Below are positions 1-10,556 of a DNA stretch of 64,000 nucleotides, piece after piece (position 1 is the stretch's first letter; the number at the start of each line of letters is the position of its first letter). The stretch lies in NCBI RefSeq assembly GCF_963678635.1, contig NC_087065.1:23641254-23705253 (forward strand), in the 5' to 3' direction. A model generated the notes under the pieces. The model did not search any database, was not told the origin of the DNA, and saw only the letters and a list, made by a program, of their open reading frames with translations. The position numbers were made by a program, and so were the translations under genes. Source of the DNA: Symsagittifera roscoffensis. Lineage: Eukaryota; Xenacoelomorpha; Acoela; Convolutidae.

Positions 1-230
1 AATCTAGAGACCAGAGTGGATACAATGAGCAAAGACCAAGCTGAAAGTTTTTGTGCCATACAGTCCAAACTGGATTCTCTCTTGAGAATCTCTATAGCTC
101 AGGACAAACTGGTAGCAGACAGACCACAAGGCACCAGAGTCATCTTTATAAAGCCGCAACGGAACAAATGGGAGTCTACACCGTTACCCCGGATTGCAAC
201 TAGAGCAGGGGCAGGGGGTCCAAGACCATT

Positions 231-1004
231 ATGAAAGTTGGAACCTCAAACTCGACGAATGCACCAGGGGACTCCAGCACAAACGCTTATGTAGCACCTG
301 ACGCCATGACATGGGCGAGCATCTGGGAATTGATGAACAGGACACTTGAAGCAATCCCAATAAGCAACACAGACTCAAGTGACAGAGGAAGTGGTAAATC
401 CAGAATGACCTTTAAGAAACCCAAAGAGTTCAAAGATGACTCAGTTGGTTGCATTGACACATTGGTAGAAGTCATGAGACTACATTTAAAACAAGACAAC
501 TTGAATGACGAAAGGCAGGCCTGCACAGCGATATTGAGCAATCTGGAGGGCACAGCGCTAAAATGCATAGTAGCGAAGAAAGAGGAGGAGCGCAATACGG
601 CGAACAAAATCTTCGAGATACTGTCGAACCGATTCGGATCAGGAATGAAGGTTCACCAAGCGTTAATGAGATTTGAAAACAAAAGACTGAGGGACGATGA
701 GTCGACCGATCGGTTCCTGGTTGATCTTGAGAGCTTGAGAAGAAGGAGCGATCGGGAAGAATCGACAAACAGAAGAAGTTTCAGCATCGCGTCGAAGTTT
801 CTCGACGGGATGAAGAGTGACGATTTGAGAACGATGTTGGTAACGTATTATACACTATCAAAGGATAATGCACCAACCCCAGAGGTGACGAGACAAAAAT
901 CTAGAGAGTACATGTTGAGGAAACCAAAAAAAGTACTCGTAATCAGAAGGCAGGAATATGCAAGGGGGAAGCCAACCACAAAGGTCGTCATGGTACAAAC
1001 CTAG
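231..1004 (+). pseudogene. Gag-like capsid region of the fossil element
   Basis: The translated region resembles retrotransposon Gag capsid: a charged helical stretch with KFKDD-like and RFENKRLRDDEST segments (about residues 60-160 of the frame) and a basic C-terminal part leading to a zinc-knuckle-like CANCG segment downstream. Gag would form the particle core and bind element RNA. It is part of a broken element. The family was recognised by style only, so a more divergent gag lineage is possible. Confidence 0.5.
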
Positions 1005-1321
1005 AGACGACATGGATAAACGTATGTCATGCGCAAACTGTGGATCAGCGGATCATCGTGTTGCTGACTGAGCGACGTACAAACAAGGCATGAAAATTCT
1101 GGGATACGCTCCAGATGAAGAAGATTAGAGCCAAACGGAAGAACATGAATTTTATAGTGGCTTAATCATCAAGATTGGCGCGAGGTGCTTCTTCTGTAAT
1201 CAAGAAGTCATTTCTGGATGGAATATCCGTTGTTTCGGGAGGCGGTGAACAACCAAAATCATCCCAAACACAAACTAGCACTGGCTGCGGTACAAACTAC
1301 GAGGAGAAGATAAGCCGAAAC

Positions 1322-1702
1322 TGACTTGAAAAATACGGAGGCAGCAAGTGGTGAACTATCAACAAACCCGGTGAAAGCCGTAATGCAAGTCAAAGCTGCC
1401 ACGGAGGCTGAAACCAGGATTTCACTGGAAATATATTGTGAGAAAGCAGCTGCAGAGGCGATCAACAAAGTGAAGCAAGACTCGGCGAAAAATGAAATCG
1501 AGCAATGGCTGAAGCAGGAGATAGAAAAGCAGAGATTGAACGAGACACTCTGCAAGACAAGGGCAGTGTCAGAAGCCGGAGAGAATGCAATGAACGGTGG
1601 TTATTGCAACACTCTGAAAATGGTGACGGGAAAAACGTTTGGCATAACGAAAATTGGGGCCAGAATAATGTCAGTAATCACAGTGGGCGGTCACGAATTA
1701 AC
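1322..1702 (+). repeat. Direct duplication inside the fossil element (partner 2590-2962)
   Basis: The roughly 380 bp from 1322 to 1702 recur at 2590-2962 in the same orientation, from the segment reading TGACTTGAA to the shared end GGGCGGTCACGAATTAA. The copies differ by scattered substitutions and a short length difference. This indicates a local duplication, or two nearby element copies brought together, well before the present. Confidence 0.85.
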
Positions 1703-2225
1703 CAGAAACCTGAGTGAACCGAGCGACCAGACGATAATGCAAATTGATGTGTACGCAGGTTACTTGAGTATGATAAGCCCGCAAACACCTTTCAGAGCTT
1801 TGAGAACACTACTCTCAAGAGGTGGCAGCAAATCAGTTCGCATAGACAATAGATACACGGAAGCCTATGGTCCACATGAGGTAATGCTGAATATAGATGG
1901 AGTAAGCATCTACAAGAAAACCATGATAACGTGTGATGAAGATGTAGCCGGACAAATCCACGTGGGTAGAGAAGAACCAAAAGTGAGATCAATTGGACAC
2001 TGTGCTATGTTGGAAGAAGATGCAATGCATATCGGGACAGAAGCAGATGTATCTGCCCACGTAATAGACATAAGCGGAAAGAAGATTCAGCTGCTCGGGT
2101 TATTGGACACAGGAGCGGTTTTGAGCGTCATACCAATCGAAACATGGAAGAGAATGGGCTTCGACAGAGATGGCTTGATAGACCCGAGAATACGGCTGTC
2201 AGCAGCGAACAAGGGTACTAGGTAG
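1326..2225 (+). pseudogene. Protease-bearing region of the fossil element
   Basis: The first two thirds are a lysine/glutamate-rich, probably coiled segment. Near the end comes a retropepsin-like motif, LLDTGAVLSVIP (about 2100-2135), where the DTG triplet is the aspartic protease active-site signature. Such proteases cut Gag-Pol into mature parts. The region is part of the broken element at 1-2970, and the first third is repeated downstream at 2590-2962. Confidence 0.55.
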
Positions 2226-2970
2226 GACACCAATAATAGCCCTAAGTTTGGGGGAACGCAATTTGTGGATGAGCTTCCTGGTGGTGGAGAATCTAGATAA
2301 GTCTGAACAATTCATTTCTAGGCAGAAGTTTCATCAGGAATTTCGACGTAACAATTGATCTCAACAAGGCCATGTTCAGGATTCGAAGCCCGGAAAAAAA
2401 GTACGTAATTAAACCGCTAAATTTGATGATGACGAATGAAAATCAGGCTCCAGAATTCTTGAGTAGAAGGGTAAGGCTGAAAGCAAATGAAGTGGCATTA
2501 GTTAGTTTGCGGATGAAAAAATTATAATGAACTAAGTGCCAATAAACAAGTATGCATATTCCCAAATCCGAATAGTCAAAGTGCTGACATTGACTTGAAG
2601 AATACGGAAGCAGTGAACTATCAACAAACACGGTGAAAGCCGTAATGCAAGTCAAAGCTGCCACGGAGGCTGAAACCAGGATTCCACTGGAAATAAACTA
2701 TGAGAAAGCAGCTGCAGAGGCGATCACCAAAAAGAAGCAAGACTTGGCGACAAATGAAATCGAGCAACGGCTGAAGCAGGAGATAGAAAAGCAGAGATTG
2801 AATGAGACACTCTGCGAGACAAGGCCAGTGTCAGAAGCAGGAGAGAACGCAATGATCAGTGGTTATTGGAAGACTCTAAAAATAATGACGGGAAAACCGT
2901 TTGGCATAACGAAAATTGGGGCAAGAATAATGTCAATAATCACAGTGGGCGGTCACGAATTAATTTGAGT

Positions 2971-3626
2971 TAAACTTGATTACCCCATTTATGCTAGTGT
3001 TACCTATTAATTCTTTTACTGAAATCTAGAGGTCGTGCTGCTATGTGAGTACCCAAGTTTGAATTTCGTGAGTGTGTTTTATATTGTTATGTTGAGTAAG
3101 GGAGAGTTTTTAGGTTGATCCATCTGAAATGGATGAATGGTCCACTGTCTTATAAAAAGTTTTTATTCGTAAGGTTCCGACCCTGTTTTTAACAGCGTTC
3201 GCGTGTTTTAGGTATTTTGAGACCTAAGTATGGGGACATTCTTATTTTCTTGAGTAGGGGGTATTTTGGTAGTGGCCTTTAAATTGTAACAAAGGTTTTA
3301 GTCTCATGTCGCAAGTGAACCGAAATGGCTCCTACCGGTTGAGGTAGAAAAACACAAGAAATAGTGTCCCTGACTCTTGAGCCAATGGTTATAGGGCCTA
3401 TTTTCTTTAACCTCATATGTGACTTAAGTACGCGACTGTTACATGGATTTAGTTTATGTCTGTCACTAAAAACATTGTAAATACTGATTCCGAACCGTGT
3501 TCTTAATAGTAATCACGTAGTGTGCGGATTCGAGACCCAGCTATGTGGTTATTTTCGCATGTAAACGAAGTCTGATCAGAAGTTGCTTGACTGATGGCCT
3601 AAAAATACTGAAGAAAAAGAGGGACA
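2971..3626. other. No gene seen
   Basis: AT-rich sequence without a supported gene. No repeat or regulatory site was recognised. Confidence 0.6.
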
Positions 3627-4030
3627 ATGATAGAATTGTATAAATTCTGCTATGCCACGGCGGGACTATTCGAGCGAAATGATAGGGATTCTAGAGTTAA
3701 CGCATGTAAAGTAGTAGTACGTAAAGCAAATCTAGGAATGCGAAAAAGTTTCTTCGCGATAAGAGCACCTCTCAACTGGAACAATCTGCCACAGGAAGAG
3801 TGCAAAGCAAGATCATCGACAAATTCAACTTGAATTCGTCGATGGTCTTGCTTTGCATTGTTTCCTGTGGCAGATTGTTCCAGTTTATTCAAGTGTAAAC
3901 TGGACAAAAACTGGAAAGCGATTGGATTTGACATGTACGAATTCGAACGGAGATAGGAAAGAAAATTTGAAATGACCACAAGAAACACTGTTTAATGGTC
4001 ATAAAAAACTTGACTTGACTTGACTTGACT
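3627..4030 (+). mobile_element. 3' tail of a LINE (non-LTR retrotransposon)
   Basis: The frame at 3627-3833 ends in a segment typical of the C-terminus of Jockey/CR1-group LINE reverse transcriptases: SFFAIRAPLNWNNLPQE. Further on, near 3885-3955, comes an FKCKLDKNW-like end. The copy finishes in a CTTGA-repeat tail at about 4009-4030, the kind of short tandem tail many LINEs have at the 3' end. Only the last part of ORF2 is present, as expected from 5'-truncated reverse transcription. A palindrome (3774-3885) interrupts the reading frame. Confidence 0.65.
3774..3885. repeat. Palindrome of two 55-bp arms in the LINE tail
   Basis: The arm at 3774-3828 is followed almost directly by its reverse complement at 3830-3885 with few mismatches. 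The second arm, read on the - strand, gives WNNLPQETMQSKTIDEFK, which fits the LINE C-terminal pattern better than the first arm. The palindrome is therefore an inverted duplication of LINE coding sequence, and it would form a long hairpin as single strand. Confidence 0.85.
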
Positions 4031-4336
4031 AAAAATGGAAACTTTTTACTTAGCCCTAAACAGACCAGAAAACTAACTGGCTAGGTCTAGACGGTTAAAA
4101 ACGAGTAGAACCTGCCAGTTGTCAATGGGTACTTTTTCCACGCTCCGTCACTGTGCAATGTCGGGGCGTATGTTAAACGTTCACAGGTTCGCAGTTCCTT
4201 TTTGATCTGTCGGCTTAATTTTGGCCTCTGGCAATCAATTTTTTCTTGGAAGTCAATTATGTCATTCTATAGACAGTGTGTTGTACATTTCACGTGCCCA
4301 TAGTTTATCCCGTTTTGCTTTAAATGTTTAAAACTT

Positions 4337-4372
<36 letters not shown>
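4337..4372. repeat. (TAG)12 microsatellite, likely LINE 3' tail
   Basis: About twelve perfect TAG units on the + strand, which read (CTA)12 on the strand of the adjacent LINE. It sits where the 3' end of that LINE is expected, so it is probably its tandem tail rather than an independent microsatellite. Confidence 0.8.
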
Positions 4373-4599
4373 AACAGGATTTAGGGTTGTTATCCTTTGG
4401 TTTGCACCCAAAATGTAGTTTTAGTGTTAAGGAGTTCTGAGTTTTCCATTTGGGTTAGAGTTTCCACATGGACACATTATTCGCCATGTGCAGCTGTCCA
4501 TTTCTGAGTATCTTTCGAAGAATTTGCAATAAATTTCCACTATGTCAGATTTCTGTATGTCAGTTAACTGTTTTGAGATATGTCGAATTATGACATTGA

Positions 4600-7110
4600 A
4601 AAGTGCTGGGCATCTAATGAAGAAGTCTGAGTTGGTTTTCTTAAGGCAAGTTTTCGGTATTTGATATTCGTTTCTTTCATTTTGTCTCGTTGAGCTTTTG
4701 GTGTTTTTGGCATATTAATTAATGTCAATTTCGTATTTGTTGCAAACTATAGAAATGAACAGAAGAAGGTTGTGCATTTCAATGTACAGAGACAGCAGTA
4801 GCATTTATAATTTTTGTAGTCTACACTTATATGGGATACGTGAGTTAAGCATCTATTTGGTCGCCGTTCGCTGAACCTTTTCAATTGCTCGGAGGTTTGA
4901 TTTCGAGTAGTGCGTTACTGACGCGCCATAAACTAGAATTGGGACTACATATCCCATGTAGACATTTAGCTTAGAAGTTATAGGACAGTTTTTAAAGAGG
5001 TTACGCTTTAGTGAGTAAAATGCCGATAGCGACTTCTGACAACGCTTAGACGCATTTACATTTCATGAGAGAGTGGGTCTTACTAAAATTCCTAGATCCT
5101 TTTGTTCAGTTTGGATTTTTAGAATAATTTCATTAATTTGACCTTCCAGCTCGTTTTTGAAATTAACGAGAGTAAATTTTCCGGTATTTAGACGCATTTG
5201 GTTTTTACTACACCAATTTTCTATTGTCGTAGTGGCATAGTTCATTTCTGTTTGAGTTGTTACTATAACCTTAAAGTCATCAGCATATCCAAAAGAGTCA
5301 ACTAGATTCAAGTTATCTGGTAAGTCGTTTATATATAGTATAAAAAGTAATGGTCCCAGTAGAGAACCTTAAGAGAAACCACTTGTAACGTAACATATTT
5401 TAGATTTTGCTTTGTTAATTCGCACATACTGTTTTCGAAGAAATAAGTAAGAGGCTATTAGTTGAATTGCTTTTCCACCAAAACCATAACACTTCAATTT
5501 ATGCATTAAAAGATGATGCGGAACGCAGTCAAAAGCATTTTCAAAATCTAGATAGAGCGCTGTTATATTTTTGGTCGTTTGGTCATCATACTTTAGGTAT
5601 ACTTGATGTAAGTAAGCAAGGAGTTGGGTAATTGCTGCACATTTTTTTACGAAATCCATATTGAGAGTTATGAAGATGATGTGGCACTCTTTCATAAATG
5701 TAGTCAAATGAAACCTTTTCAAAAATTTTTGAGATGCAGCATAGTAAACTTATCGGTCTGTATCTTTTAATATCGCATTTGTTCCCATCTTTGAAGATTG
5801 GGACAATTTCACTTAACTTCCACGTTTCTGGGAAAATACCTTTTTTCAAAAAAAGTTTGAAAAATTAGGAGGAATGATTTTGATACTGTTTTCGCTAAGT
5901 TTGTGTAGACAAAATTTTCCAAATTATCTGGACCTGTTACTTTAATGATGTCTAGTTCGAGCATTATTTTCTCAATGCAGTCTTTATTCAGCTCGATGCG
6001 GTTGTATTTAGCTTTTTCAAAGATACTTAATTCGGTTATTTGTTCCGCTTTCGTAAATACACTACAGAAGAATTGATTAAACGCATCGCATTTTTCTTTG
6101 TCTGTATCAAGTTCTTTGCCGTCAAGTTTCATTATCGAAGGTAGTCTAGGTGCCCTTCTTATGCTTTGCAAATACTTCTGAATTGTACTAAACTTTCTCG
6201 GTGCAAAAATCTCTAATTCGTAGTTTTTCAGATCTTTATCAGCAGACATTTTTATTTTTTCTTCTAAGTTTCTAGTTTTAGATAGAATTTCTGGTTTCGG
6301 ACAGGATTGCTGTTTCCGAAGTAAAGTTTCTTTGCGCTCAATAAGGTGGGAGGTTGGGGGTGTGATCCAAGGGGGGAGTGTGGCTCTATGTTCTGTTACT
6401 CTAGGTATATTTTCTTTCAGAATTCTGCAAAGCCAGGTGTACCATTGATCAAGTAAGAAATCGCAGTTACTAAAGCAAAACGTTGAGTGTACCAAAGCAA
6501 AATCAATGAATGAGTTAATGATTAGGGAGGGGTTGTTGACTAGGAAAACATCTAAGCTTTTTGCTTTTTCAGGTGCCAATATTTGTTCTAAATTGTGATC
6601 AATTTAGGTTTCAAGGATTAGATCTTCCTCGGGATCATCTGTTGCCATAGCTTTCCAGTCAGTTTTCGAAAAATTTATATCTCCAGTTATCATTATTTTT
6701 TCACAATTCAAGTCTTTTGCAGTTGCACTAATTTTGGTTAGAAAATCAGGAACAGAAAAGGCTGTTGGTCTATGTGGGCTATTTTTTGGTGGGCAATAAA
6801 CACAGCAAATGAGAGAGGATATATTTTTGAAATTAACTAGTCACTGTGTAACTGGTTCAATATTTGAGTTTATCGGTTCATGTTGATGTTTAGAGTTGTT
6901 TCTGATGGCAATTAAGACACCGCCATGTTTCGTCTGGTATTTTTTGGATGGTCGATCACATCTGTATATTTCGAATTCTGGTATGAAAAGAGTTTCGGAT
7001 CTTACTTCATCAGTCAGCCATGTTTCAGTTAGGCATAAAATATCATGTTTATTTGAAATACAGATTGCATTTGCTAAACAAGTTCGCCGTGACATTTCTT
7101 TTAAACTTCT
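4600..7110 (-). pseudogene. LINE ORF2: AP endonuclease and reverse transcriptase
   Basis: Fragments in several - strand frames give the expected motif order. Endonuclease: LCLTETWL near 7040 and GDINFS near 6680. Reverse transcriptase: GPDNLENFVYTNLAK near 5935, WKLSEIVPIFKDGN and YRPISLLCCISKIFEK near 5820-5720, ALYLDFENAFDCVPHHLL (motif A) near 5550-5500, GSLLGPLLFILYINDLP near 5365-5315 and the catalytic FGYADD near 5290. A C-terminal segment with PILVYGAS and IEKVQRTATK lies at about 4960-4860. At least two in-frame stops (for example after the motif-B SGFS, near 5370) and several frameshifts disrupt it. The AFD and YADD residues themselves are intact. Confidence 0.85.
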
Positions 7111-7171
7111 TACATTGAAGGTGAGTATTATTGATACCAGTTTTTGTTTTTGGGTTAGTCAGGCTGAATCG

Positions 7172-7990
7172 TCAGCGGGTTTTACCTCTATCCAGTCTTT
7201 TCAGTTTTCTAATTAATTTTAGATTTCTTAGTCGCAGTTGTGTGCTCTCGAATTTTCCGGATTGAATGAGATCACGTCTTGTTTTAAACATGTTGTTTTC
7301 GATTTCCTGTTCATCAGGTGTTAGCTCATTGCTTATGAATACTTTGTGTTCGTAGCTTTTGAGCTTGTATAGAGGAAGAAGGATTCTTCGTTTCACCCAT
7401 GGCGCAGAGACTCTTAGAACTAACGGACGATTTTTATTTTCCGCGTATTTTCCGAGTCTTCTGAGATCACTTATTGGGCACTTGACGTCCATCACATCAA
7501 GAAGAGGAATCACTTTTTGCATATTTTCGTCTGCTCTTGACCTGGCGTCTGTTGCCTCTGACTCGGGTATGCCTCTTATGCGTATGCCATCGTATTCTTT
7601 TTGGGATGCTTTCCCGTTTTTGGGTGTAGGTTTTTTCGCTTCTGGCGCAACTTGTTTCTTTTGCTTTTCTGATTTGATTTCAATCATCGCTTCCTTGAGG
7701 CGTTCTTTGATGCCTTCTTCGATTGTTTGTATTTTTTGAGTGCTTTCATTTGCATGTTTAGTAGTAATAATTGCATCCTTCTGGTTATTTGTTACATATA
7801 ATCTGTTACATAACAGAAAAACATTCTTGTTCAGTTGTTTCAATACGTTTATGGCATTTTCTTCCAAGTCTGTACAGTTTGTAGTCATATGCATACTTTC
7901 GCCACATGACACTAGTTATATACTGCGTCTCTTTTGTTCATGGGTTTTGAGCATGTTTTGCATCTTCTGTTATTTTCCATTGTAGAACTC
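7172..7990 (-). pseudogene. LINE ORF1 protein with putative zinc finger and coiled coil
   Basis: The main open frame (7912-7172, about 246 codons) has a central Lys/Glu-rich coiled stretch (about residues 55-105), an IRIRGIPE segment typical of LINE ORF1 RNA-binding domains (about residue 110) and a basic C-terminus. Just upstream, to about 7990, another frame gives MSSTMENNRRCKTC, and the main frame starts with CGESMH. Together they suggest a Cys/His zinc finger split by one frameshift near 7915. ORF1 proteins bind LINE RNA. The open frame has no ATG at its 5' edge, consistent with the true start lying upstream. Confidence 0.65.
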
Positions 7991-8459
7991 ATTTGTTTGG
8001 GGCTGTTTGAATAGGGTTTTTTGGGGATATGTATTGTTGTGATTTACTATCGGGCTACCAGCTGGTAGCGGTATTCAGATGAGAAGTTACCTCTCGCCGT
8101 GGAGCCCGTTGGGAGTTCCGAGAGCTTGAGATGACTTAAATATAGAAAAATTAGCAAGTCTATAACAGTGGAACCCGTTTTGGGGTTCCGAGAGCTATAA
8201 ACTTACTTAGAGAGGCTTGTAGGTTCCGCAATTGCGCCACTGACTGCAGTGAAATACTTCTGGGTGCTTGTCTCGGGATGTTTCCAATGACCACTTGTTT
8301 CAAAAGACCTTCTCATTGGATTGAACAGCTATGTTCATTTCAAGTTAGTGAAAATAATATGCTCAAAGCAGATGTTTTTTTAATACAGCTCCAACCCTTC
8401 GGAGCCTTGTACACTTCTTCAACCTTTGGTTAGCCATGTTTTTTTTTATTCATTCAAAT

Positions 8460-8700
8460 GGGGTCGGCTCAAGCTGTATCCATTTAGCTTCCTTATTTTG
8501 CCTCGATTGAAGGGCAAAAAAAAATGTTATAGTAATCTGCAGGAAGAATGTTTGCGTCAAAAGGAAGCACATTTTTGTCAAAAGGTTTAATAAAAAGCAA
8601 TCGTTTTCGAATCAACTGGCGTTTATGCAAGTTCTGTCGGTTTCGTTGCCGCTCGCTGCCGAAATTTTTGATTTGTTCTTTTTTCTCAGATTATTTTTCT
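8460..8700 (+). repeat. Interspersed repeat shared with 23220-23460
   Basis: Both stretches share GGAAGAATGTTTGCGT or a near variant, followed by an A-rich part, a TCAATTGTCGTTTATCCAA-like part and a GCCGCTCG or GGCGCTCGGTA part. A shorter match with GACGCTCGGTAAG lies near 38700. The family is unclassified. Confidence 0.5.
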
Positions 8701-9516
8701 CAACTGTTTTGACCAATTGAGACAAATGTATGAATATTAATGTTTAGAGTTTTCGCGAAATAGCTTTTTGGGTTTAGTTGTTTTCTGCCTGGCAGATCAT
8801 GTCATTTTCTGCCCGGCAGATCATATTTTTTGACTTTTCGTAACCCAAGTGCTACGATTCTCAGCTTCAATTCTTTTTGCACAATATTTGTAATGATACC
8901 ACATTTGACTTCTCAGAGCCTATCTTGAGTGGGTCGAAAGTAGGACAAAAGCTTAATTATAACTTCTTCCTTAGCATCGCAACGGTTTTTGTTTATTAGC
9001 ACACTTGACTCCGCACGAGTTTCCCTTAAGGTATTGAAAATCGAAAACAAATATATATGTATCAAACTGGTTGCCTTGATTCTCAACCATCTGACTATTT
9101 GAATTTAAAAAATGTAATTCAGAAGGCCGAAAGTTAGCATAGTTACAGAATTTACTGCACTAGTCCTTCATTATGCAGCCCAGTCAACAGACCACGAGAT
9201 TTTATAAAGTAAGGAGAAATAAAGTATAACGTGAATAATAGTAAAGAGGGTCTGATGCTTGTGAATTATTATTATTATTCTTTATTAAGGCTTCAGTTAT
9301 AAATCAATAGAAGTTTTAGTTCCTGAGGTATGCAGGTCTACTGGCAATCAATGAGTCTACAGTTTCTTCTGGTGCAATCGCACAACAGTTTCCAAGAACA
9401 CGTATTCATTTCGTCGTATTTGGAGTGAAATTGTGTCCGTGCCCAGGTTAAAAGTCTTTGTTTTGGTCCAATTGGTTCCAAGAAGTTGACACAGTGTGGG
9501 ATATTTTGGATAAGTG

Positions 9517-9539
9517 TGACGTCCTTGAATAAGACGTCA
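9517..9539. promoter_or_regulatory. Inverted TGACGTC pair (CRE/ATF half sites)
   Basis: TGACGTC at 9517-9523 and GACGTCA at 9533-9539 form a perfect 7-bp inverted repeat with a 9-nt spacer. TGACGTCA-type sites bind CREB/ATF factors in animals. It lies about 300 bp upstream of the envelope-bearing element and could belong to its promoter, but the match is short and no promoter elements were confirmed nearby. Confidence 0.25.
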
Positions 9540-9815
9540 TTAATTTAGTTACTATAATCAGCCATATTCAAATTCATAAAATTAGATGACATGCATTCTA
9601 TAAATATGTAAAAACTAATCTAATCTGTTCTATATTTACATAGTGTAAACAAGAGCTAGCTCACTAGAAGAACGGAATTGTAAAATTAAGTAGACAGCTC
9701 AGAAATAGAAATTGACACGAACAATTTATTGAAGAGATCAGCTGTAGGAGAAGGTTGTGCATCTAACCCAAGCATCCCTCTGTTGAAGATATTGCCAACA
9801 CCGCTCAGGCAATTT

Positions 9816-9882
9816 AATAGACTATAGTCTATCGAAAAGGCAATATCAACTAAATAATAATGTGCCAGCAACGGTATATTAT
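9816..9882 (+). repeat. 67-bp terminal direct repeat, left copy
   Basis: Matches 21484-21550 at 64 of 67 positions, with sharp edges on both sides. It is followed by ATGGTGACAAACTG, where a primer binding site would be expected if this were the end of a 5' LTR. It may be a remnant of a much longer LTR whose remainder is lost or rearranged. Confidence 0.75.
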
Positions 9883-10556
9883 ATGGTGACAAACTGAAGC
9901 TTGAAGACAGCACAGTGAGTGTCGACTGAACGAATACAAGAGGACTCCAGGACGACAGGATCGCTGAAACAAAGATCAAGGCAGCATCAGTTTTTTACAG
10001 CGCCGCAGTCAGTAGGTGACTATAGCAAAAGACAAGTAATTCACAACCGTTGTGAGAGGACAGTTCTACAAGAATACTACACTGGTTTGTTGCGGATTAA
10101 ACGACAGTCTCAACTCAAACTTTCAGAAAGTGACTTTTTCACCACCCAAAACAGTTAGTTAAAGTAAAACATTCGCGCAGTAAACCAATCTAAACAGTAT
10201 TTGTTGAGTGCTCATTTTATCATAGTGCAACCAACTGCTTGAAATAATTCCAACAGACAGGAAAATTTTAATAAGTGCTCACAAAAAGAAAGTAGAAGTG
10301 GAAACATAGCTAAACCCTAAAAGAAAAAAAATAATACAAAAAAAACTCCTTACTATCAAAGTTTGAGTAAATCGACTCTCACTCGGAACTAATTTTAGTG
10401 CGAGGCTCAATTCACTGAAAAAAAAGTATCAGAGAACAGGAAGTTCTCTATACAGATTTAATCTCATGGGCTTCCATTGTTTCTACACTCAAATCAGTGC
10501 TAATTCTAAGTGAAATCATCAACTGAATTACACTGATAATCATATAACTGCGAGAG
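9883..10556 (+). other. Leader of the retroelement, no gene
   Basis: About 670 bp between the left 67-bp repeat and the gag start. It has no long open frame that resembles a known protein. In this type of element the leader holds the primer binding site and packaging signals. Only the ATGGTGAC word directly after the repeat hints at a primer binding site. Confidence 0.5.

Larger units (their letters stand above)
1..2970 (+). mobile_element. Fossil Ty3/Gypsy-like LTR retrotransposon fragment (gag and protease part)
   Basis: This stretch carries a Gag-like region, a CCHC-like zinc-knuckle region near 1030-1075 and a retropepsin-like region near 2095-2165, in the gag-then-protease order of an LTR retrotransposon. 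No reverse transcriptase, integrase or LTR was recognised, and the left end runs off the window. The copy is clearly broken, with at least four interruptions, and contains a direct duplication (1322-1702 and 2590-2962). It differs in sequence from the larger element at 9816-21613, so it belongs to another family. Assignment to Ty3/Gypsy is inference from the Gag and protease style. Confidence 0.6.
4337..8000 (-). mobile_element. Nearly full-length, disrupted LINE (Jockey/CR1-type) on the minus strand
   Basis: Read on the - strand the order is ORF1 (about 7990-7172), AP endonuclease (about 7110-6600), reverse transcriptase (about 6580-5060), a C-terminal domain (to about 4600) and a 3' untranslated region ending in (CTA)12 at 4372-4337. 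This is the layout of a two-ORF LINE that moves by target-primed reverse transcription. Several stops and frameshifts break ORF2, so the copy is not active. The 5' end is not sharply defined and could extend to about 8200. No target-site duplication was found by eye. Confidence 0.85.
8001..9815. other. No gene; AT-rich spacer with small repeats
   Basis: No supported coding region. It may include the LINE 5' untranslated region (to about 8200). Two copies of a 20-bp word (TTTTCTGCCTGGCAGATCAT and a one-base variant) lie at 8780-8799 and 8804-8823. A repeat shared with 23220-23460 lies at 8460-8700, and an inverted repeat of TGACGTC lies at 9517-9539. A run of ATT triplets is near 9270. Confidence 0.6.

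Noticed and set aside
3650-3988. Minus-strand 112-codon frame across the palindrome
   Set aside because: It is a product of the palindrome and the antisense of the LINE tail.
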